From positions 1-64,000 of the forward strand of contig JBGSSS010000208.1 of assembly GCA_041736895.1 (NCBI GenBank): a stretch of DNA of 64,000 nucleotides, read 5' to 3'. Shown here in pieces: positions 17,133 through 24,755 of this stretch (positions are counted from its first letter, which is position 1; each line of letters starts with the position of its first letter). Source of the DNA: JANRLT01 sp041736895. GTDB lineage: Bacteria; Planctomycetota; Planctomycetia; Pirellulales; JALHPA01. Position numbers and translations under genes: made by a program. Under the pieces are notes generated by a model. The model did no database searches and was not told the origin of the DNA. It saw nothing but the letters and a program-made list of their open reading frames with translations.

Positions 17133-17711
17133 TTACGTCACCGCTTGTTCGCCAGCGACGAGTTCCGCGACGCGGACGCAAAAGTTGTCGTTCATGATCA
17201 GCACTTCGCCGCGGGCGATGAGCCGGCCATTGACGTAAATATCGACGGGGTCGCCTGCAAGGCGATCGAGCGGGACGACCGCGCCTTTGTTCAAACGCAG
17301 TACCTCTTCGAGTTGCATGTGCGTTCGGCCGAGTTCGATCTTGAGATCGAGTTCGACATCGCGCAGCAACTCGAGCGTCGCATTGTCGGTCGTTGCTGGA
17401 GCGCCTTGAAAATCGACGAGCTTGTATGGTGTGACTTCGGGCGGAACGGGCACCGCCGAATTGATCGACGCGAGCGCTTGCTCGGCTTGGCGAAAGAGCA
17501 GATCGATGTCACCGCCGGCGATGCCAGCGCTTGGCGGAGTCTCCGTAGCCGTGCCGCGTATCGGACCCGAGACGCCATGCTGTTTCAGGAGCGTGTCGAT
17601 GTCGGCTTGGGCCACGTTGCCTTGATTGCTCGAAGCTGGCGCAGCGGCGCGCGATTCGGCGAGCAGTCGTTCGATTTCTTCTTGTCCAATGGACTCAGAG
17701 TCGCCGGCCAT
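17133..17711 (-). CDS. fliN: Flagellar switch protein FliN with three FliM-type EIDxLL motifs
   Basis: The product is 192 aa from ATG 17711, which has AAAGGA just upstream; the frame opens at 17753. The C-terminal SpoA domain (about 112-186, VELDLKIELGRTHMQLEEVL) is typical of the C-ring protein FliN. The N-terminal 80 residues are unusual. QEEIERLL (10-17), QADIDTLL (35-42) and GDIDLLF (67-73) resemble the CheY-binding helix at the N-terminus of FliM (SQxEIDALL). The protein may therefore take over CheY binding, as FliY does in Bacillus. No fliM is present in the window. Confidence 0.9.
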   Translation of the reverse strand: MAGDSESIGQEEIERLLAESRAAAPASSNQGNVAQADIDTLLKQHGVSGPIRGTATETPPSAGIAGGDIDLLFRQAEQALASINSAVPVPPEVTPYKLVDFQGAPATTDNATLELLRDVELDLKIELGRTHMQLEEVLRLNKGAVVPLDRLAGDPVDIYVNGRLIARGEVLIMNDNFCVRVAELVAGEQAVT

Positions 17712-17745
17712 GGGAATCCTTTCCCTGCGTGAATGCGATTCGATG

Positions 17746-17822
17746 GTAGCCAAGGTCGTAAGACCTTGGACGCGTAGCCGCGTGATCGACGTCGATTTCC
17801 AAAGTCTTACGACTTTGGCTAC
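17746..17822. repeat. Inverted hairpin doublet, family A
   Basis: Bounded by GTAGCC and GGCTAC. Arm 1 is CCAAGGTC-GTAA-GACCTTGG, arm 2 is CCAAAGTC-TTAC-GACTTTGG, with a 28-base spacer. It lies between fliL and fliN. Confidence 0.87.
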
Positions 17823-17842
17823 AGCGACCGCGCAGCAATTTC

Positions 17843-18508
17843 CTACTGCTGAACGACCGAGAACTCGCTGAAGATCACTTCCTTGAGCAAGGGTTCGCCC
17901 AAGAGGGAGTTAGTTTTCGCCAATATTTGCCGTTTAATCAATCCCAAAGCCGGATCGGCCAGGTCGGCGGGCGAGGTATTGCGCACGATCACGATGACTT
18001 GATCGCGGAAACGGTGCTTGTTTTTCTTGAGCAGCTTGCCGAATTTGCTAGTATCTTCTTCCTCGCTAGCATCTTTTTTTGCTCCGTGTCCGCCCCCATG
18101 CCCGCCATGAGCGTCAGCCGCGGGAGCTTCTTCCTTGTGTTCCTTGGGCTCTTCCAGGACGGCCCCGTACATGTGGAAGTCGATCAAAATCGTGTTGTTG
18201 GTCGTCTGGTCGTAGGCGGTGATGCTGAACCGGCCGAGATCGGCTTCGCGCCGCTCAGCAAGCGCCGAATCGCCATGCTCGCCATGTTCGCCGTGCTCGT
18301 CATGTTCGCCGTGCGCGTCCTTGCCTTTGCCATGTTCGTGATCCGCCGCCGCGGCAACGGGGGCCGATGGCAAGAGAAAATACGCCAGGCCGCATTGTGC
18401 GAGGACAATTCCAGCGATGATCCCGGCCACTTTGATTTGGCCCATCATGCCGCCGCCCGATTTCTTGGGCGCGGCGTCAGTGGCGGCAGGTGCGGCGTGG
18501 TCGCTCAT
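17843..18508 (-). CDS. fliL: FliL-family protein with histidine-rich segments
   Basis: The 221 aa product has one membrane helix (about 26-48, VAGIIAGIVLAQCGLAYFLL) and a periplasmic FliL domain ending FSEFSVVQQ. FliL surrounds the stator and modulates motor torque. Two inserted segments are rich in His and acidic residues: one right after the helix (about 57-80, repeats of GEHGEH) and one about 130-147 (HGGHGGGHG). These look able to bind metal ions, but that is inference. A -24/-12 site 20-45 bp upstream suggests that fliL starts a transcription unit running to flhB. Confidence 0.85.
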   Translation of the reverse strand: MSDHAAPAATDAAPKKSGGGMMGQIKVAGIIAGIVLAQCGLAYFLLPSAPVAAAADHEHGKGKDAHGEHDEHGEHGEHGDSALAERREADLGRFSITAYDQTTNNTILIDFHMYGAVLEEPKEHKEEAPAADAHGGHGGGHGAKKDASEEEDTSKFGKLLKKNKHRFRDQVIVIVRNTSPADLADPALGLIKRQILAKTNSLLGEPLLKEVIFSEFSVVQQ

Positions 18509-18537
18509 GGGTCAGCCTACAAAGAGAAACAAGTCTG

Positions 18538-18555
18538 TTGCCACGCGCCGGCCAA
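18538..18555 (-). promoter_or_regulatory. Candidate sigma-54 promoter of fliL
   Basis: On the minus strand the site reads TTGGCC-GGCGCG-TGGCA. GG (18553-18552) and GC (18541-18540) are 10 bases apart, as sigma-54 requires. The predicted start is about 20 bp before the fliL ATG. The -24 half has two mismatches and the -12 half one. Confidence 0.45.
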
Positions 18556-18730
18556 TTGCCCACGCGCTGAACCACGCCGCGCAACGAATGAACTCGTCCG
18601 CTGATTCGGGGTTCTATGCAACCTTAGCTTGCCGTAAAGAGAGAGCAACTTGCCGGAGGCAACCCGACAGAACGTCGGCGAGCGGTTTATGCCGGTTGTG
18701 AGGGTTGCACGAGAATTTGATCGAGTGCAG

Positions 18731-18836
18731 GCATCCCTTACGGGATGCTGCGACGCGATGCGCCCGATCTCCGGTGGTCACTGCGAGCAGCGACCACCGG
18801 CTACTGGCTACTGGCGGCGATCCCTGCGGGGATCGG
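18731..18836. repeat. Cluster of three hairpins in the fliL-flgE spacer
   Basis: The 379-bp spacer 18509-18887 carries three hairpins and no gene. They are GCATCCC-TTAC-GGGATGC (18731-18748), a 12-bp stem starting CCGGTGGTC and ending GACCACCGG followed by CTAC (18771-18804), and CGATCCC-TGC-GGGGATCG (18818-18836) followed by T on the plus strand. They resemble the other REP-like families in style. Confidence 0.7.
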
Positions 18837-18887
18837 TTTTTTTCTAAATCACCTGCGCTAAAGCTAACCGCGACTGTTTGCAATCAA

Positions 18888-21344
18888 TTACCGGCGGATG
18901 TTCAACAACTCGTCGAGCAACTGCTGAGCCGTCGTGATCACACGCGTGTTACCACGGTATTGCGACGAGGCGAGAATCAGATCGATCAGGTTCTTGCCGA
19001 TGTCGGTGTTCGACAATTCGGTCGCACCCGCGATGATCGAACCGATGCCTTGATCGCCAGGATTTCCTTCGATGGCCAAGCCCGAGTTCACACCCGCGGC
19101 GAAAAGATTCTGGCCGCGTTGTTCCAAACCCGCGGCATTCGCGAACCGTGCCATTCGGATTTGACCCAGGTCGCGAGTGATGCCGTTGCTGAACACACCG
19201 CGGACGAGGCCGTCTTCGCCGATGATGAAGCTGGACAAGGTGCCTTGGCTCGAACCGTCTTGCCGCGAAGCCGAGAGCGAACTCTTGGCGGCCGCCAAAC
19301 CCGAAAGCTTGCTAAAGTCGAGGTTGAACTCCAAGGGCGAAATGGCGTTGATGTTCTCGCGGTCGATTGAAATCGTGGCCGGGGAGTTGCTCGGGATCAC
19401 GTTGCCTTCGGCATCAAAGCGAATCGTCCCGGTGCCGACGCTAATCCGCGCGGAGTCCACATCATTGCCCGCCAACGGCGAGTTATCGGCCGCATCGGCG
19501 AACCAACGGTAAGTGGTGCTTGCGTTCGTGCGTGATTCGAGGACGACGGTGACACGGACATTGAGCGGCACGCCGAGCGAATCGTACGCGATGAAGTCCG
19601 AGACCGCGGATTGTCCCTTGGCCGCTTGCACGGAATTGAAGCCCATATCGACCGTGAGCGAATCGGCGCTGCCCGTTGGCGTGAAGCGGAAATCCGAGAG
19701 GCCGATGTCGATCGCATTGTCAACACCGTTGTTGCCGACGAATTGAACGCGGCCATTGCTGAGAATGTAAGAGCCCGGATTTGCGCCCGACACGATATCT
19801 GGCTGGATGCCATTCACACTATCCGGCTCTTGAATGCCAAATGCGTTGGACATGAAATCGACCAGATCTTGTACGGTGGTCGTCGCATCGATCGTGAGGG
19901 ACTTGGCCTCGAGCGAACGGCCCCCTTTACGGCCCGAGAAACTGAGTTCGCCGTTGGTAAATAGCTGCGTGTAATTGTCGCCGGTCCGTTTTACCACTTG
20001 GGTCAGCAGCGTATTGGTATTGATCTTTGGACCATCGAGGTCGATCTGGGGATTGCCCGTGATCGAAGCATCGGGGTTCTCGTCAATAAAAACCTTGCCG
20101 CCGGAAACATCGGCATCCGAAAGTTCAGCGATCCGATAGAACGACGATGTCTGTCCCGCCGTGTTGCGATACAGGCGAATCGTGCTGGAAATCGCGGGAA
20201 ACTGGCCCGTCGGGCCGGGGATATTGTCGAGCCGGATCTTGCCGTTGGTCACATTCAGCGGGCCAACGAGTTCCGAAGGACGGCTTTCTTGGTTGTTGGC
20301 GGAATTGTAATACGTCACATAATAAGAATACTGACCGCTGATCGTACTCGTATTGAGTTGCGATCCCGTGACCAGTGTTGCATCGTCAACCGTATCAGAA
20401 AACGTCGTTGCAACTTGATTGGGGGCGACACCCACCAAGTAGTACGGTCCCGTATTTGGAACGCCGGCTGCGGTTCGATAGATACGTCGGCCAACGTAAT
20501 CGCCCGTGGCGTCAGTCGGAATAGCGCTCAAGTCGATCCCACTCGCGCCGGCACCCAGTGTCGTTGAAATCGTGGTCGCGCTTGTTTCGTTCCCCTGCGC
20601 ATCGTAGTAGACAACGCGGTAGTTGTAGGTTCCCGCGGCAAGTACCGCGCCGGCCCCAGCGCTTGCGCCCGCGAATGCCCCCGGAGTTGGCGGGTTAGCG
20701 ATTTGAATATCACTCAGGTTAGTCGGGTAGATCGGAGCATTGTACTGCGAGTCGCTCAAGATCGCGCTCTGGATAATTTCGGCCGTGTTGGCTAGGTCGC
20801 CCGTCGGTGTGAGCGTTCCTTGGAAGAAGACATTCTGCGTCGCTTGAGCCACAGCTTCGGCTCCCAGTGGAATTACCAGCGGCTGCAAGCTCGTTGTTTG
20901 CACGACAAAATTCTCGTCGACGCCGTATCCGAGCAGCTTTTGTCCGCCGATCGTGACGAGTTCATTCGCAGAGTTTGTTTTGAAGATGCCGTTGCGTGTA
21001 TAGAGCACCTCGCTGCCGCTCCCTTGAACGAGGAAGAAGCCATCGCCTTCGATCGCCAAATCCGAAGGGCTGGAACTGACTTCGATCGTCCCTTGGGTAA
21101 AGTCTGGCGTGATTTCCGCAACTTGCACGCCGAGGCCGACCTGCCGTGGGTTGGTGCCGCCGCTGTTTGCAGACGGCGCGGAGCCCAGGCTGCGTGTTTG
21201 CAAGAATTGCGTCGCGAAGTTCGCTTCGCTCGCCTTGAACCCGACGGTTCCGGAGTTGGCCAAGTTGTTACCCACGACGTCGATCGTGGTTTCCGCTGCG
21301 GTCAAGCCGGTGAGCGCGGTATTCAGTGCGGATGCCAAACCCAT
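18888..21344 (-). CDS. flgE: Flagellar hook protein FlgE, long form
   Basis: The 818 aa product is about twice the enterobacterial FlgE. The N-terminal D0 region (MGLASALNTALTGLTAAETT and NNLANSGTVGFKASEA) and C-terminal heptad region (NTDIGKNLIDLILASSQYRG) are standard for hook and rod proteins. An insertion at about 215-435 holds two similar stretches that look like fibronectin-III or Ig-like strands (GTYNYRVVYYDAQGNETSAT and GQYSYYVTYYNSANNQESRP), each followed by RRIYRTAAG / TIRLYRNTAG. These would be surface domains of the hook. The gene lies between flgD and the fliL unit. Confidence 0.93.
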   Translation of the reverse strand: MGLASALNTALTGLTAAETTIDVVGNNLANSGTVGFKASEANFATQFLQTRSLGSAPSANSGGTNPRQVGLGVQVAEITPDFTQGTIEVSSSPSDLAIEGDGFFLVQGSGSEVLYTRNGIFKTNSANELVTIGGQKLLGYGVDENFVVQTTSLQPLVIPLGAEAVAQATQNVFFQGTLTPTGDLANTAEIIQSAILSDSQYNAPIYPTNLSDIQIANPPTPGAFAGASAGAGAVLAAGTYNYRVVYYDAQGNETSATTISTTLGAGASGIDLSAIPTDATGDYVGRRIYRTAAGVPNTGPYYLVGVAPNQVATTFSDTVDDATLVTGSQLNTSTISGQYSYYVTYYNSANNQESRPSELVGPLNVTNGKIRLDNIPGPTGQFPAISSTIRLYRNTAGQTSSFYRIAELSDADVSGGKVFIDENPDASITGNPQIDLDGPKINTNTLLTQVVKRTGDNYTQLFTNGELSFSGRKGGRSLEAKSLTIDATTTVQDLVDFMSNAFGIQEPDSVNGIQPDIVSGANPGSYILSNGRVQFVGNNGVDNAIDIGLSDFRFTPTGSADSLTVDMGFNSVQAAKGQSAVSDFIAYDSLGVPLNVRVTVVLESRTNASTTYRWFADAADNSPLAGNDVDSARISVGTGTIRFDAEGNVIPSNSPATISIDRENINAISPLEFNLDFSKLSGLAAAKSSLSASRQDGSSQGTLSSFIIGEDGLVRGVFSNGITRDLGQIRMARFANAAGLEQRGQNLFAAGVNSGLAIEGNPGDQGIGSIIAGATELSNTDIGKNLIDLILASSQYRGNTRVITTAQQLLDELLNIRR

Positions 21345-21417
21345 GACGAACTCCTCGAAAGCTAAAAGTCAAAAAACTTTGAATGAACTGTGTGCTGTCT
21401 GATCCACCGCATTTTTT

Positions 21418-21448
21418 TATCGCCCTCGCTAACGCTACGGGCTATAAA
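21418..21448. repeat. Hairpin repeat, family F
   Basis: The unit reads TCGCCCTCGCTAACGCTACG followed by GGCTAT, in the flgD-flgE spacer. A close copy at 56708-56738 is part of a doublet. Confidence 0.7.
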
Positions 21449-21453
21449 AAATC

Positions 21454-21885
21454 TTACGCGGCGGCTGGCAGAATCTCGCGGATGTTGGTGAGCTTAAAGC
21501 TCTTCTCGCCGATGTAGACGTTGACCGTGCCATCGGTGACGGTGACCTTGCTTACGGTGCCGGTGACATCGTTGTTGTCATCGCCAAGCGCTTTGACTTG
21601 TTTGCCGATCATCGATGTCGCATTGCTCAGGTTCTGTCCCAGCAGCACGGTGTCCAAGGTCGAACTTAGCTTGTCGCTCGAAGCGACCTGGCGGATCTGC
21701 GACAATTGCGTGAGCAGCGCCGTGTTGTCCGCAGGGTTCAAGGGATCTTGGTTCTGCAACTCGGCGATCATCAATTGCAAGAACTCGCCGGTGCCAACGG
21801 CGTCGAACGCTTTGTTGACATCATTTTGGCTTGTTTTGTTTTGGGTGCTCGTCCCGCTGCTGCCGCCGATTGGATCGGTTGCCAT
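21454..21885 (-). CDS. flgD: Hook-cap protein FlgD, short form
   Basis: The 143 aa product contains the conserved FlgD N-terminal region (GTGEFLQLMIAELQNQDPLN, about 31-50) and a downstream region for binding the growing hook (SNATSMIGKQVKALGD), then a small beta domain. The larger C-terminal Ig/Tudor part of enterobacterial FlgD (about 230 aa) is absent, as in many non-proteobacterial homologues. FlgD caps the hook while FlgE polymerises. It lies directly after fliK and before flgE. Confidence 0.92.
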   Translation of the reverse strand: MATDPIGGSSGTSTQNKTSQNDVNKAFDAVGTGEFLQLMIAELQNQDPLNPADNTALLTQLSQIRQVASSDKLSSTLDTVLLGQNLSNATSMIGKQVKALGDDNNDVTGTVSKVTVTDGTVNVYIGEKSFKLTNIREILPAAA

Positions 21886-21943
21886 GTTTCGGTTCCTTTG
21901 CTAGGAGGATCGCGGTCTCTCGACCGTGATGAAAGTTGTATCG

Positions 21944-23512
21944 TCAAATGATCACGTTCAACTGTGAAGATTGCCGTGCCGCCGGCAAGGTTCGCACGAT
22001 CGGCGCAGCGACCACTGGCGCGGTCGCGCGTTCGCCGCGCAGACGATTGCGCTGCTGTTCCTGCTGTTCGCGCAGTTGCTCTTTGGCATCTTCCGCGCTG
22101 CTATGATTCGATTGATCGCGCACTTCGACTTCGAAGGTTTCGATGCGCACATTTTGCTCCGCGAGCTTTTCTTTGAGCTGAGGCAAATTGTCCATCAACA
22201 AATTTCGCGCCGTGGTTGTTTCCGTTTCCATCCGCGCGATCATGGCACCATCACGGAGCGAAATCTCGAGCTTCACTGCTCCAAGTTCCGGCGGACTTAG
22301 CCGCAGACGAATTTCCCCCTCGGTCTCACCAGCCCGTTGAAACGCCCGCGCGACTCGCTGCACGAAACGTGTTCGATCAACGCCGTTGAGACCATCATTG
22401 GCCTTGCGTTCGTTCGACGCGGCTTCGAGACGATTCGCGAACGAGCCCGGAATCTGCGGCCCGCGCAGGTGATTTGGCGGCGTGGCTGATTCTGTCGAAG
22501 TCGTAGAAACGGCTGGAATATCCGGGGTTTTTGTGCTGCCGGAGGTTGTTTCAACGACCACGTCAGGGTTGGCGGCACTCGCGGTTGATTCCGCGTTCAT
22601 GATCATTGATTCCGCCAAGCGAAACCCGCCTTCGTGGACCTCAGGCATGGTTTGTTGAGTCGTTTCCAGACGGCGTTTTGGTGCCGGCTCTTCTTCCGTT
22701 GATTCTGTTGCTACTGTGACAGCAAATGCGCCTTCGTCATGCTCGCCCTCAGGGTTGATATCCGATTGCTCGCTCGCTCGTTTCTTGTCGATGCTCTCCG
22801 CAGGATCACTGCGAGTTTTGTTGACGCCTTTGGCGTCAATCTTTTTTTCACTGGCAAGCTTGGTCGAGTGTAACTCGGTCGCAATCACGACGGCATTGGC
22901 GTCAGCAGCCGAGGCTTCTACGGTTGCCTCGACTTGCTCATTCGCGTTGACAGGAAGATCATTGGCGGCGTTTGTCGCGAGATTGTCATTCACCCCGGTT
23001 TTTGGACGGCCGCGTTTGTTTCCGAACGACACCGCGTCGTTGAGTTCGATCCCTTCGGGTTGCTCACCATTCTCAGCGTCGCCCTGCGGCAATTGTTTCA
23101 ACACGGGTTTGGCTGGCGCTTGAGCTAGGGCCGTTGCCGCAGCGATTTCTTCGGCTGATAGCTCTTGCTTGCCGTCCGTCGCTACGCCGTCATCGATATT
23201 AGTTTTCTTGCCTTTGGTTACTTCAGTGGATTTCCCGTTGGTTGCTTCAGATGCCTGCTTGGACAGGGTCACTTCATCGTGATCATCGTGCGACGCATCA
23301 TCCGCTAGATCCGTGTCGTCACTCTTCCTCTCGTTCGCTTTGGGAGCCTCAGGGGAATTGCTCGCGCGGTGCTCGTCGCGACTTTGACGCTGTGCGGAGT
23401 TCAATGCCTGGTCAAAATCGTTGACTTTATCCGAGCCACGGTCGCGCGGCGTCGGCACGGGCAAGCTGCTCGTGAACAGCGTTTGCTTCAGATCGAAAAT
23501 GGAGTCGGGCAT
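21944..23512 (-). CDS. fliK: Flagellar hook-length control protein FliK
   Basis: The 522 aa product has a long disordered, Ala/Glu/Lys/Thr-rich first part (about 1-380). A compact FliK C-terminal domain follows at about 390-485 (RLRLSPPELGAVKLEISLRD, then KEKLAEQNVRIETFEVEV), and a Gln/Arg-rich tail ends it (KEQLREQQEQQRNRLRGE). FliK measures hook length and triggers the FlhB export switch, so it is the functional partner of the NPTE-type FlhB further down. fliK lies 29 bp after the MotE-like gene and before flgD. Confidence 0.9.
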   Translation of the reverse strand: MPDSIFDLKQTLFTSSLPVPTPRDRGSDKVNDFDQALNSAQRQSRDEHRASNSPEAPKANERKSDDTDLADDASHDDHDEVTLSKQASEATNGKSTEVTKGKKTNIDDGVATDGKQELSAEEIAAATALAQAPAKPVLKQLPQGDAENGEQPEGIELNDAVSFGNKRGRPKTGVNDNLATNAANDLPVNANEQVEATVEASAADANAVVIATELHSTKLASEKKIDAKGVNKTRSDPAESIDKKRASEQSDINPEGEHDEGAFAVTVATESTEEEPAPKRRLETTQQTMPEVHEGGFRLAESMIMNAESTASAANPDVVVETTSGSTKTPDIPAVSTTSTESATPPNHLRGPQIPGSFANRLEAASNERKANDGLNGVDRTRFVQRVARAFQRAGETEGEIRLRLSPPELGAVKLEISLRDGAMIARMETETTTARNLLMDNLPQLKEKLAEQNVRIETFEVEVRDQSNHSSAEDAKEQLREQQEQQRNRLRGERATAPVVAAPIVRTLPAARQSSQLNVII

Positions 23513-23541
23513 CGCGGTTCTCGCTGGAATTCTCAGGATTG

Positions 23542-24216
23542 CTATGGGTTGGCGGTTTCCGGCACTGGTTGCAACCCCGAATCTTGTTTTGCCAATTCGT
23601 TGGGCACACGCAGCAAACGGAGCAAATCGTCGAGCTTGGCCTGTTCGGATTCGGATTTGAATTCGGCGACGATCTTGGCTTGCTTGGCGATCGTCATGTC
23701 GCGCATGATCGCAGCCACTTCACGGAGTTCTCCTTTGTCGATCATGTTGAGGATTAACTCCTTGGCCAGCTTCGGTTTCACTGTTTCCCAAAGTTGGCGG
23801 ATGTTGTCGCGGCCTTGCTGGATGGCGCGGTCTTGGTTTTCGACCAGGTTCTTGGCGTACTCTTGCTTGTCGTCGGCGAATTGCTCGATCGCCGATTGCA
23901 GCTTCAGCCGTTCGCTTGCCAGCAAATCGCGCTGGTTGCGCATCGCTTGTTCGCGCAGTTCCAAGTTCCGCTCGCGGAGTTGCCGAAATTGCTCGAGCTC
24001 TTCGTAGGTCGCATTCTTTGGGTTTTCTTTTTCGCCGTCGTTCCCTTTTGCCGCGGGCAACTCATCGCCGCGCGCGACAGCTAGCATCGTTGCGACCTTG
24101 TCCGGGTCAAGGAACCCTTGTGATTTGGCGTAAACCAACATCACGGCAAGCGTGATGACACTTGCGATGCAGAAATACACCATCACCGCGCCAAACATGC
24201 CGAGGAGTTTTCCCAT
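23542..24216 (-). CDS. MotE-like flagellar protein (membrane helix, coiled coil)
   Basis: The 224 aa product has one N-terminal membrane helix (about 8-30, FGAVMVYFCIASVITLAVML). A long charged coiled coil (about 70-150, EELEQFRQLRERNLELREQA) follows, then a helical MgtE-N-like end (LILNMIDKGELREVAAIMRD). That order is the MotE pattern; MotE is a periplasmic chaperone of the stator protein MotC in some flagellates. It sits between fliJ (2-bp gap) and fliK, where MotE-type genes are often found. The exact role here is inferred from layout and position. Confidence 0.65.
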   Translation of the reverse strand: MGKLLGMFGAVMVYFCIASVITLAVMLVYAKSQGFLDPDKVATMLAVARGDELPAAKGNDGEKENPKNATYEELEQFRQLRERNLELREQAMRNQRDLLASERLKLQSAIEQFADDKQEYAKNLVENQDRAIQQGRDNIRQLWETVKPKLAKELILNMIDKGELREVAAIMRDMTIAKQAKIVAEFKSESEQAKLDDLLRLLRVPNELAKQDSGLQPVPETANP

Positions 24217-24218
24217 AG

Positions 24219-24671
24219 TTAAACCTCCTCGCGATAAAAGGCGAGCTGTCCGGCCAATTCATCGAAACGTTTCTGGTCGACTTTCTCTTCTTCACTGCGA
24301 TGCTTTGCCAATTGAGTCTCGCGCAGCTTTTCGAGGATCCGAACTTCGCGATCCGCGGCAATCGCACGCTCCAGGCGGCGCTCAACTTCTTGTGCGATTT
24401 TTTGCCGTTGATCTTCCGTCGCCGCGCGTTCGATTTTCAGTTGAATCTCGTACCGTTGCATGTCCAACAATTGATCGACATCGACCTTGCCGGGCGCGGC
24501 GGCGAGTTGCCCAAGCTGCCGAATTGCCCCGATTTCCTGGTCCATTTCACGAATTCGCCCGGCCACAATCGCCTCGGCCTGTTGGGCGTCGGACAACTGC
24601 GCGCGGCGTTCATCACGATCCGCTTCGCGGACCCGCAGCAACGTCGCCAGTCGAAAATGAAATGTGGCCAT
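24219..24671 (-). CDS. fliJ: Flagellar export chaperone/stalk protein FliJ
   Basis: The product is 150 aa from ATG 24671 (MATFHFRLATLLRVREADRD). The frame could begin at 24740, but that part is a family C hairpin repeat and not protein. The whole protein is a charged two-stranded coiled coil, as FliJ is. FliJ forms the central stalk of the FliI ATPase ring and links it to FlhA. It follows fliI by about 85 bp and precedes the MotE-like gene with a 2-bp gap. Confidence 0.87.
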   Translation of the reverse strand: MATFHFRLATLLRVREADRDERRAQLSDAQQAEAIVAGRIREMDQEIGAIRQLGQLAAAPGKVDVDQLLDMQRYEIQLKIERAATEDQRQKIAQEVERRLERAIAADREVRILEKLRETQLAKHRSEEEKVDQKRFDELAGQLAFYREEV

Positions 24672-24723
24672 CTCGAAAAGGGGCTGGGGATTCGGGGTTT
24701 GGGGTTGGGGAAAAATATCTGCC

Positions 24724-24749
24724 AAAGCCCAGGGGTTCACCCCCTGGGA
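24724..24749. repeat. Hairpin repeat, family C
   Basis: AAAGCCCAGGGG, loop TTCA, CCCCCTGGG, starting six bases after the fliI stop codon, in the fliI-fliJ spacer. Confidence 0.85.
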
Positions 24750-24755
24750 GCATTC

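Noticed and set aside
18818..18845. Intrinsic terminator on the plus strand
   Set aside because: The hairpin is followed by T on the plus strand, but no plus-strand gene precedes it; it belongs to the hairpin cluster.
18614..18883. 89-codon minus-strand frame between fliL and flgE
   Set aside because: Consists of hairpin repeats.
13851..24749. CRISPR array from the repeated family C units
   Set aside because: The copies are far apart, self-complementary and separated by genes rather than by regular spacers; no cas gene is present.
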